Below are positions 15,001 to 23,209 of a stretch of 23,209 bases of DNA, piece after piece (position 1 is the first letter of the stretch; the number at the start of each line of letters is the position of its first letter). The stretch comes from Hypsibius dujardini. Lineage: Eukaryota > Tardigrada > Eutardigrada > Parachela > Hypsibiidae. The DNA lies in contig LRSR01000717.1 in NCBI GenBank assembly GCA_001579985.1, forward strand, positions 1 to 23,209, in the 5' to 3' direction. A program made the translations under genes and the position numbers. The notes under the pieces were generated by a model that had not been told where the DNA came from, did no database searches, and saw only the letters and a list, made by a program, of their open reading frames with translations.

Positions 15001-18000
15001 CTTTCTCTTCCTTTCTCTGTTAGTTTCAGTCACCTGTTCCACAAAGCATGTCACCAGATCGTCGAGGCGTCCCGCCTCCCCTTCCACCGCCGTCGCCGTT
15101 CGGCATGATGGATCCCAACAACTTTCGTCACCAATCTCCCCGGCCGTTGCCACCGGGATTCATCCCGATTCCGGGCCGGATGCCGCTTCCGGGCGGGATG
15201 CCTGGTGGGCGGGGCTTTCCCGGACCGCCACCGCCGATGCGCTTTCCCTATCCGCAGCAGCCTCCGCTCCGCGGTTTCGATCCCACCCGGGGACCGCATC
15301 CGGGCCAGTTCATGCCGATTCGTGCCTTCAACGGGATGCCCATCCGGGGTGTTGGCGGGCTTGGCGGACCGATGATACCGCCGCAGATGCTGCATCATAT
15401 GCAGCAGCAACAGATGGGACCCGGCTTTCGAGGACCAAGGTCAGTGCTCTTTGGCTATTGTCAATTTTAATTCTTGTATTTAGGCTAAGTCAAATAAATT
15501 CTTGCAACTAAATGTAATAGAATTTAATATTTAATGAATTCCTGTGTTTATATTCCATTAAGCAACTTCTACTTAATATTCAATCACGTTCATTTTTTAA
15601 TTATTTCAATAAATTCTTGCATTTAAATTCATTTTAAAATGAACACATAAGCAAGATGTAATTTTGTTGGACTAAAAACATTTTATTCAAATAAGGGCGC
15701 CGGGCGTAGCAGCTAAAAGGAATTTAAAATCACCCTTGGTCTAGAATGGTCTAGCCATTTTTCGGTTTGATTTGAAAATGCGTGACCTGTCCGAATTGCT
15801 TATTTTCGGGTAAATTAGATGTAATCTGAGCTGATTTAGTTTGATAAAGCTCATTTTTGAGCTCTTGTGTTTGTATGTTAGAATTTAAATTCATTTAATC
15901 GTCGTTGATGAATTTACCTTTAAAAATATTTATGCAACTGTAAATTTGACTTTATTGAACACATGTTGAGCACATGCATTTTATTTGACAGCATGGCGTT
16001 GTTTAATTTCATTAGCAGACCACACACGTACGAGGTAAAACTTTAAATTCGGCTAACGGGCAAAATCGCTTTTAATTCGGCTAGCTTTTTTGCGTTCCAA
16101 GCTCCCTCAGTGTCAGTGACTTGGATATAGACGTTGAAACTTTGATAAAGTCAAACAAAATTTTGCCAAAAAAAGAGGAAATTGAGAGAGGGGCAGGAAT
16201 ACCTTTGTAGAGCTTAGACGATTGTTTGAAAGAGTAAGAAAAATGTGGCCGTAAAAGAGACGGAATTGAGGCTGTAGAGGCGCCACTTGCAGGTTCAGCT
16301 AAGGCATACTAGCACACCTTACAGTCTACACACTCTTGTCAGACACACACAGGTACATATTGCAGTTGACAGCAGGTGCGTTCATTCTTGTAGTGAGAAG
16401 TGCGACACTTGCGGCTCCCTAGCCGAATTAAAAGTTTTACGTCTTACTGATATCCTAAAAATCCAAAAAAATATTGCATTTTCAATCAGTTTAATTGAAG
16501 TTGGAATTATTGTTTGTTTTAGACCTCTTTACGGACAACCGCTGCGAATGCTCCCACCGCAGCAGCAGCGCCACATGATGAGTCAGGTGTTTGTGAATCA
16601 GCGCTACCTGCATGACAACAACAACAACAACGACGCCGACTACGATGATGACCAGGAGGTTGCCGGCTGGATGACGGAACGCGAGAAGGATTGGGTGATC
16701 AAGGTGCAGCAGTCGCAAGTGCGCACCGACAATCCCTACATGGACGACTATTATTATTATGTGAGGATCCACAAACTTATAAAGCTACCTGCCTGGTTGT
16801 TTGACTGTCTGTATTCCTTTGTCTGAATGTCAGTCTGTTAGTCTTATTTGTCGGAATGTGTGTGTGTGGGTGATTGTCTTTCCAGGTTTCTAGTTTCTTG
16901 GTTAAGCGATCTGTCCTAGCGTCAGTCTTTTTGTTGCTGTTTATTCTTCTGCCTGACCATCTTTTGTTTCTTTGTCTGTCTGTTTGTCTTCCAGATGGTC
17001 TGTCCAATCGTCTTAATTTTTGCCCATAGGGCTACCTGACTGCTTGCCTACCAGCCTTATTGTCTGTTTATCTGCCTTACTGTCTGCGTGCCTGCTTACC
17101 TTATTGCCTGTCGGTTGTTTGGTTTCCGTATGTGCTATGTCAGTTTATTTACTGTGGGTGCTTGTTTTTACTTCATGTGTGTCTGCCTCTTTGCCTGCCT
17201 TTCCTTCCCCCTACCTGTTTGTTTGTCTGAGTTACGGTCTCTTTTTGTTTGCCTGCCGTCTCTCTGCCTGCCTATCCGTATGCATGTAAGTTTATCAGTC
17301 TACCTGTGTATTTGTTTCTGCATATCTGAACCCCGTTGTGAACAACGCGCACTTTCTCCGATCTAGGTTCGAAGTTTGAAGAAGGCTACAAAGGACGCGT
17401 CAAAAGGACTGGACAATTTCACCGAGCAGGACTTTATTCTCCCTGCTCGTATGGCCAGCGATCAAAAGGAAGAACGGTTCCCTGCCAGTAAGCTTCCCGC
17501 TCTGTTTATGCCTATTCCTCATTTCGACTGATTTTGCGTTGTTGTTTGCGTTTCGGTAGTTCAAGCGCTGTTTCTTTTCATGCTTTAGATAATTTTGAGG
17601 GTTCCTTGGGGAAGGTGTGCATTTCCAGCGTGTTCAATCCGCGCAAAACTGTAGACGTGGACGCCGTCAATATCGCCAAGAACAGGGCACCCCCGTCCAA
17701 TCAGAAGCGCCGCTGGTTTGTCGACCCGCTGCAGAAGGAGAAAGGCCATCCAAAGGCGCTGCTACTAGGAATTGAGGATGTAAGTGGGGCCAACAGGCCT
17801 GGCATGCATAGCGGACAGACGCAAGTGAGGAGCAGAAGAAGTGCAGACAGACAGGCGGACAGACAAAATTGGCAAGCTAAAGATAGAGATGGGATATATT
17901 TTAGATGCTACGGGGCAAAGGAGTAATGGCAGACAGGTCAGACAGACAGAAACAACGAAACAGTCAGACAGGTAGAGGCAGACGGACGTGCATACATACA

Positions 18001-19906
18001 GATCCAGACAGGTAGAGGCAGACATACCGATAGACAAACAGAAAGAAGTACAGACAGACGAATAAATGACGGTGATTGTTAAGAAAGACAGTTGGGTCGT
18101 GCAACTGACGGAGAATTGCGAGTGACAAGAGTCGGACCTGTAAGCTGACGAGAGCCAGGGAAGAGCATACGAGCAGATTAATCAGTTTGTTGTCCCGCGA
18201 GACTGTTTTTCGGCCAGTCCTTTCATTTGTATCTGATTGGAGTTTCTAACGCTGTCTGCCTCGTTCCAGCTTTACAAATTAGTTCTGGAACTACAAGATT
18301 TTTCTCGCGAAGTTGCAGCACTCCCCGAAGGCCAGAGGTACGATCATTCATCTGCTTGCTTACTTGCCGCTTGTTCCCTTTCTACATGTTCATTTGTTTT
18401 GCTTTAGGGAGCAAGGCATTGAGACACGCCGGAACATCATCAACCTCATCTTCGACCGGCTGATTCAGGGCACCACCCCGGACGTCCGCATCCGGAGCTT
18501 CTGCGACACTGTCAAGATTCGCAAAGGCCGTGAACTGCTGCGACGCGTGTTGCCCATTCTTTTCAAGGTAGATTACATTTTTCCCTCTGGTGTGCAGTAT
18601 ATTTGCTATCTGCATCCGTCTTTGCGGACGGTGTAGGCTGATGTGAATTGTCTTGCACCATTCAGGAACAGCTGATCATTTTAACGGGATACTGTGTGCG
18701 TGCGTTGCCGGTCCTGATGGATGTGCCGTCCGACAAGTTGGAAGTGAGTGATGTTTTTCCCTTTGCAGCCGCGTAAAGGTCATGTGTTCTGTTCGTTTGT
18801 TTGTCAATCACTCCTCATTGGCATATCTATCTCTCGACCTTGTCTCTCTGTGGTTTGTCCAGGAGATATGATGTCTATTTCTTGTCTCTCTGCAGTGTGT
18901 TTATCTGTCTGCCTGCCTGCCTGCCTTGTCGGTCTACTGGGTGGCGGTGAGGGCTGTCTGCATCGAATCTGTCTTGCCTACTTATCGTTGGGCGTGTATG
19001 TATTTCTTTTCAGTATATGACATGCCTGAGTGTCTCTCTGCTTTCCGATTTTCTGACTAGCGAGGAATAACGAGGCTTTTGCTTTATCTGTAGGGTTTCG
19101 ACCGTTGTTTGGTATCTGTGGAAGGGAGCCTCCGCGATTTGCCCTTGAAACGCCTGGTGGAGATGTTGAGTCCGCTAATCGATACGCAGCACAACTTGGT
19201 CAACACCGCATACACCGGACAGACTCTTCTCAGCCAGGCCGTCAAAAACCAGGTGCGGATCTAGTTTCCTCGGCAAGGGAGTGTGGGAACGTTTGTAAGA
19301 GAGGAATCTCTAACGGGGCCGGAGATTGGATGACTGCATCAGTTGTCTTGTGGGGAGTTAAACATTCTGGCAGCCGAATTGACAGTGCAATTGACAGACA
19401 GACAGATCGACATTTGGGCAGACATGCAGACATCCAACTAGACAGAGAGCAGCCAGGCAGGCAAAGAGGCAGACAGACATTTAGGCAGGCATCCAACTAG
19501 ACAGGCAGGCAGTTATTTAGGTAAGCATGCAGGCATCCACCGAGAGAGACAGACAGACCGGCAGGCCGACAAGCTAATTAGAAGCATTAAGCCATGGGAA
19601 GACATTTCTTTTGTGATCCTATTGCTTTTCCTTCCCCAGTTTGCCCTGCACTTTCTGAGCATCTTTCTCGCCCGCGCGGAAGACTGCTATGACGCGGAGT
19701 GGAGCGCCCTCTCCGACGCCGAACGCGAGAAGTGGACCCTTCTAGTTACTTACCTCTTCATCTCCCTGACGAAAGCCCAAGCCGCCGATGTCGCCTGCTG
19801 CCCATCGGAAGCCCTGCGCGAAGCCGTCAGCCAACACATTGCACGTTTCCCATTTTCGCCGGACGCGGTGGCGGCCTGTCGGGCCAAACTTGGAGTGAAG
19901 GAATGA
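12025..19906 (+). CDS. PATL1: PAT1 homologue (PATL1), mRNA decapping activator and P-body scaffold, 15 exons, 868 aa
   Basis: Exons: 12025-12069, 12136-12292, 12933-13156, 13392-13484, 13546-13722, 14228-14446, 15030-15439, 16523-16760, 17367-17487, 17589-17779, 18270-18337, 18408-18567, 18666-18743, 19094-19252, 19640-19906. All phases close to 868 residues; human PATL1 has 770. Start chosen at the first ATG after an in-frame TGA at 11938; it gives MQQDESFFGFETRLP. Residues to about 305 are low-complexity, including MTLEELEREF. Residues 306-442 are Pro/Gly/Met-rich. MTEREKDWVIKVQQ (492-505) with NPYMDDYYYY opens the conserved region, followed by FEGSLGKVCISSVFNPRK (564-581), VKIRKGRELLRRVLPILF, and FALHFLSIFLARAED in the last exon, all matching human PATL1. 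PAT1 proteins link deadenylated mRNA, LSm1-7 and the decapping complex. A run of five Asn lies at 474-478. Confidence 0.94.
13765..14165 (+). repeat. Degenerate CAGA/GGCA tract, PAT1 intron 5
   Basis: Scattered ACAGACAG, GGCAGGCA and CAGGCAGTC words fill most of intron 13723-14227. Less pure than the TPPP intron tract. Confidence 0.75.
14447..14905 (+). repeat. Degenerate CTGT/CTGA tract, PAT1 intron 6
   Basis: The repeat begins almost at the donor (CAT|GTACGCTGTCTGTC) and runs through CTGACTGTCTG and CTGAATG variants. It has the opposite sense to the tract in intron 5. Confidence 0.78.
15440..16522 (+). other. Large AT-rich PAT1 intron 7 without tetranucleotide tract
   Basis: At 1,083 nt this is the longest intron of the gene. 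It is AT-rich and holds little of the repeats seen in neighbouring introns. I found no exon, RNA gene or mobile element in it. Confidence 0.6.
16780..17330 (+). repeat. Degenerate CTGT/CTGCC tract, PAT1 intron 8
   Basis: CTGTCTGTTTGTC and CTGCCTGCC words repeat through intron 16761-17366. The local open frames are repeat artefacts. Confidence 0.78.
17805..18060 (+). repeat. CAGA tract, PAT1 intron 10
   Basis: Units such as CAGACAGACAGGCGGACAGA and GACAGGTAGAGGCAGAC repeat in intron 17780-18269. CAGACAGGTAGAGGCAGAC occurs twice (about 17967 and 18006), a small direct duplication. Confidence 0.8.
18795..18970 (+). repeat. Degenerate CTGT/CTGCC tract, PAT1 intron 13
   Basis: CTGTCTGCCTGCCTGCCTGCC is the core, with diffuse flanks, in intron 18744-19093. 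Confidence 0.7.
19385..19570 (+). repeat. CAGA/GGCAG tract, PAT1 intron 14
   Basis: GACAGACAGACAGATCGAC at the left is followed by CAGGCAGGCA units to about 19570, in intron 19253-19639. Opposite sense to the tract in intron 13. Confidence 0.85.
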
Positions 19907-21792
19907 GGGAAGAGAGACTCGGAATTTGTTCTCCCATTTTCCTGGACACGCGCTCAGTAGAAGAGAAAATCTTTCTAATTATCAGCCTCCTTTTTTATTT
20001 TCACCGTGTCTGTCCAACTTCTTTTTCTTTCTCCTTCTTTTTTAACGGAGGTCGCTTACATTTATGTTGACCGAATCCTCCTGTTTCGCCCCCTCCTGTC
20101 CGTGTGTGTCTCCCAAGCAGCTTATCATCCTTCCTAATTTGAGTTATAGCTCCGGCAAAGTATTTATGATGTATACACACTTTTGATTTGGTACGCCTTC
20201 CTCTTTTCACACCTTTTTTTGTTAAACATTTCGATTTTCTGTCTTTATGTGGTAATGTATTTTCGGTTAATGGTGGTTTATTTACAGGTGCTTGCTTTTT
20301 ATCGACTTTGGTCGTGATATTCATGTTGTCTTCTCTTTGGTTTCCTCGTAAAAAAATGGTTTTCTGTTGAGGAAATAAATACAGTCAGAGGCAGACGGAT
20401 ACTTGATTGAACGGATTGACGGATTGAAGCCTCACAGCGACTATTTGCTCCCTGCTTGCCATTGACATCTTGCTCAAGACAAATTTAACTACAGGAAATT
20501 TACAAATTAACTTCTGTACATGCCTCTTATTATCGCTTAATGCAGGATATGGGTTTAGGAATTACCTCGAAGGTCAGGTAAAATCTTGGAAAAATGTATT
20601 ATACACTAATTTAATCATACTAATATAACTGATAATATAAGACGTTTGGTCAAACGAATTTGGTAGGTCAAAATGACTGATAATGACTAGGATTTCGTGC
20701 GTGCTACGCCCCTTAGTCTTCCCCATCTGGTGGCAGCCGAGTTAGTCAACCGATTCCTCCTAACCTACGAGCTCAACTGTATGCTGAAGCATTCGAATGA
20801 AAGTTGCACTCGAAAATCGGGCAGAAATCGTATCGCAGTTTACAGAAAAAGATGTGATTGGAATGCAAATATTTTCAACTAACGAACAAAGCAAGAGTTA
20901 TTTTTAGCACATCACGTATTCTTCGAAAATCTGGCTACGTGGATCGGTTACAGGATCACTGTCTCACGTACGTTATATTGTTTCGGACCCTACAGAAAAG
21001 TACTATGGCAGCGTTATAACCCATACAAAAGCGAGGCCATGTATAGTGGATTGAAAACTGCTAAATCATCCTGAGATTACTCCTCCGATAACTCTTACTC
21101 CGTCCCTGGGCGTATATTGCTTTTATCTCCAGTCTGTTTACTGCATGCGTCGATGCCATTACGTAGCTCTATTGTTTAGCGAAAGTCTTGGTGATTGAAT
21201 CAATTTGTAAAGCTGTAGCACTTTCGGTTCGCTCCTCTGCTCTGCTTCGGTTCGCTCTTCTGCTATCTAAAAAACCAACTCACAGCAATCCTCGACCTGT
21301 TTCCGCTGTCTGCCCGAGAAAATTGCGTTGTTCTAGCTCAGACGGCTTTCGTTATCGGAGAACGGCAGTGATAGATAATGCTCCAAACGACAAACAAATT
21401 CCTTCTTAAATAAATTAGAAATTGATACCCACAAAACATAACCAACAAATGGTATGGCCCACATAATAATAATGGCTGATTTGCTTTTGTTACAATAATT
21501 ATTCTTACATGCTTCCAGACAGAAAAGACTTAATATCCAAAAAGTTCACTTTGCATGTGGACGCTAAATTCGCCGCAACGGGAAACCGTGAAATTTAAAT
21601 GTAACGAAGTGTCCAAGCGCTGTGTTTCTTCATTTCTACTCCCTATTCTGCGCTCGCAGTAGGTTTCACAGCAACATCACACCAAACATTGGCGTTTCAC
21701 AAGCACAAAGCCCCAGCGCATCAAAGTAAAGCAAAATGAGTAAAAATACGAAAGTTCTATTTAATTAAAAGCAGCTGCAAGAGATCGTGGGG
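19907..21792. other. Intergenic: PAT1-homologue 3' UTR and upstream region of the EFHC-like gene
   Basis: The left part to about 20400 is T-rich and fits a 3' UTR ending near the AATAAA at 20374-20379. From there to the next start codon I see no convincing gene. Short open frames at about 20697-20882 and 21188-21409 have no recognisable composition. A 19-bp direct repeat (TTCGGTTCGCTC[C/T]TCTGCT) occurs at 21223 and 21246. Confidence 0.6.
20374..20379 (+). terminator. AATAAA polyadenylation signal of the PAT1 homologue
   Basis: First canonical hexamer after the TGA at 19904-19906, in GAGGAAATAAATACAG. It implies a T-rich 3' UTR of nearly 500 nt. Confidence 0.65.
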
Positions 21793-22605
21793 ATGGACGC
21801 CCATATTCCGCAATACCTGCCACCAACGCTCTTTCAAGGTTACACCAACGAATACCTTCGGAATAAGGTTTTCAGCTTACAAACTATTCACAGACAGTAT
21901 TAAAGTTTGTTACCAATGATATCAACGAGCATTTTGTTTAATTGTTAGGAACGCAATTTCATCCACCGGACGCAAGGCCTTTCCTACGGACAAGGCTTCC
22001 GGAAGGTAAAACCGGCCTCCGCCCAGGCTGCATTCATCACAGACGACCCGAAACTCGACTGCGATCAAGTTGGCGACCTCGTTAAGCTAGGATGCCTTAA
22101 TCCCGAATTTTATAAGCCCCCTTTGCAAAGAGCTACCAATCAGACTTTATCTGACGAGAATGCTCTGTTGAAGGAAAAAAATGCCGAGAGTACGCCTGTA
22201 AGTTGTCATAGGAGTCGGTGAACGAAGAGCCAAGGCGTGGATGGATTGATTGATTACTTCTATTGTTGGGGGAAATAATTTAAGCAGTTTGACCTAAGGT
22301 ACTACGGTTCTACGCCTATCGCGTTGATGCGCTGTCGCAGGAGAAGCCCTTCTTGAAGGAGAACTATCGCGTTCGAAAGTTCGTCCTATATTTTTACACG
22401 GCTGATGACACCATCAAGATATGGGAAAATCGACAGCTGAACACCGGTTTTGTACAAGGAACGTATTTAGGCAGGCGACGATATGAGATGCCGGGGAAGG
22501 AGAGCGTCTGTTACAAATGGTTTGATTTAAATGTCGGCCTGGATATTGATCTATCTGGTCATTTGTTCCATATTTACGACAGTGATGGATATACGAGGGT
22601 AAGTC

Positions 22606-22658
<53 letters not shown>

Positions 22659-23131
22659 TAGATAGATAGACAGACACACACACAAACAGGCAGGCAGGGA
22701 GGCAGGGAGGCAGGGAGGCTGACAGCAAAGTACGCGTTAAGAATGACAGCGTTACTTCTTTTAGCATTATTTCGAATACAACGGATCCACTGTGAAGATG
22801 AAGGAAGCCTGCCCAGAAGATCCCTACCTCAGCTATTGTGAAAAAATGAAGATCAACGATAAAAACCGCTCGTTTTCATTTCGACAAACCAATGAGGAAG
22901 ATCAACTGAGTCGATTTATCCGAACGGACGGCCAGAAACTATGTTTCGAAGTTGTGGTGGATGACAGCGTCCAGAAAGCCGGAGACATCCGGCGCATGGT
23001 GCTTCGTTATTACATCTACGACGCAACTCTGGAACTCGTGCAGATTCCCACTAAGAACTCCGGCTATGACCCGGCTAGTGCGGTCATTCGCAGGCAGAAA
23101 ATCCCGAAAAATTTCTACAACGACATAGTTT
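21793..23131 (+). CDS. EFHC: EFHC1/EFHC2-like DM10-domain axonemal protein, first four exons (3' end outside window)
   Basis: Exons 21793-21867, 21949-22197, 22341-22598 and 22765-23131 give 316 residues and a donor T|GTGAGT at the right edge; EFHC proteins are usually 600-750 aa, so about half is missing. The N-terminus (IPQYLPPTLFQG, then NFIHRTQGLSYGQGF) matches the LPFLPG...FHRSQTLSYRNGY start of EFHC1. A first DM10 domain follows: YRVRKFVLYFYTADDTIKIW, TGFVQGTYLGRRR, YKWFDLNVGLDIDL and FHIYDSDGYTR. The second begins LCFEVVVDD and includes MVLRYYIYDATLELVQIP, NSGYDP and IRRQKIPK. The residues before the first DM10 are degenerate compared with EFHC1. Family members are inner proteins of doublet microtubules in motile cilia. 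EFHC1 versus EFHC2 cannot be decided. Confidence 0.9.
22607..22715 (+). repeat. (CAGA)n / GATA / GGCAGGGA tract in EFHC-like intron 3
   Basis: About 13 pure CAGA units begin 8 nt after the donor at 22599. GATA units, CACACA and GGCAGGGAGGCAGGGAGG follow. It extends an apparent reading frame beyond exon 3 as Arg-Gln-Thr-Asp repeats, which is an artefact. Confidence 0.95.
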
Positions 23132-23209
23132 GTGAGTAAAAACGTATAATTTATTTACTATAACACTACAGTCATTTATTTTAAACTATAAAAATTTATT
23201 GTTAGAAAA

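Noticed and set aside
20697-21409. Small genes in the spacer before the EFHC-like gene
   Set aside because: The open frames are short, start without ATG context and have random composition. No splice-compatible partner exon was found.
1-23209. CRISPR-like or phage-like repeat arrays
   Set aside because: The repeats are 4-6 bp microsatellites without spacers, in an intron-bearing animal genome.

Overview
This is nuclear DNA from an animal. All genes are split by GT-AG introns, the standard code is used, and the proteins are animal-type: TPPP/p25-alpha, selenophosphate synthetase, ribosomal protein S7, PAT1 and an EFHC1/2-type DM10 protein. The DM10 protein suggests an animal with motile cilia. 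Intron sizes run from about 60 to 1,100 nt, and introns and spacers are full of decayed (CTGT)n/(CAGA)n tetranucleotide tracts. A compact invertebrate fits, possibly a flatworm or another lophotrochozoan. The phylum is a guess and cannot be settled from this window.

Layout, left to right. (1) 157-3344, + strand: two tandem paralogues of a family I do not recognise. The first is cut by the window edge (last exon only). The second appears complete in two exons: a Q/P/G-rich N-terminal half, one possible membrane anchor across the exon junction, a Lys-rich linker, a conserved N-x-T sequon, and a C-terminal segment with a Lys-Arg pair and four cysteines (C-x-C ... C-x-C). (2) 3941-5167, +: a short TPPP/p25-alpha gene, four exons. 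(3) 6023-9046, - strand: selenophosphate synthetase in seven exons, with cysteine at the catalytic position that is selenocysteine in many animal SPS2 proteins. It is convergent with TPPP and divergent from RPS7. (4) 9749-10993, +: ribosomal protein eS7 (RPS7), two coding exons. (5) 12025-19906, +: a PAT1-homologue mRNA-decay factor in fifteen exons, 868 residues. (6) 21793 to the right edge, +: the first four exons of an EFHC1/2-like axonemal protein, continuing beyond the window.

The genes have unrelated jobs (microtubule binding, selenium metabolism, translation, mRNA decapping, ciliary axoneme), so this is ordinary gene neighbourhood rather than a functional cluster. I found no tRNA, rRNA, CRISPR or transposase gene.

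The points most worth following are: the tandem unknown family with a possible proprotein-convertase site; the Cys form of selenophosphate synthetase; a 132-bp imperfect foldback (MITE-like) sequence between RPS7 and the PAT1 gene; and oppositely oriented CTGT and CAGA tracts in introns on either side of exon blocks whose lengths are multiples of three, an arrangement that could favour exon skipping or circular RNA. All exon boundaries come from reading frame, splice consensus and family alignment by eye, with no transcript data.
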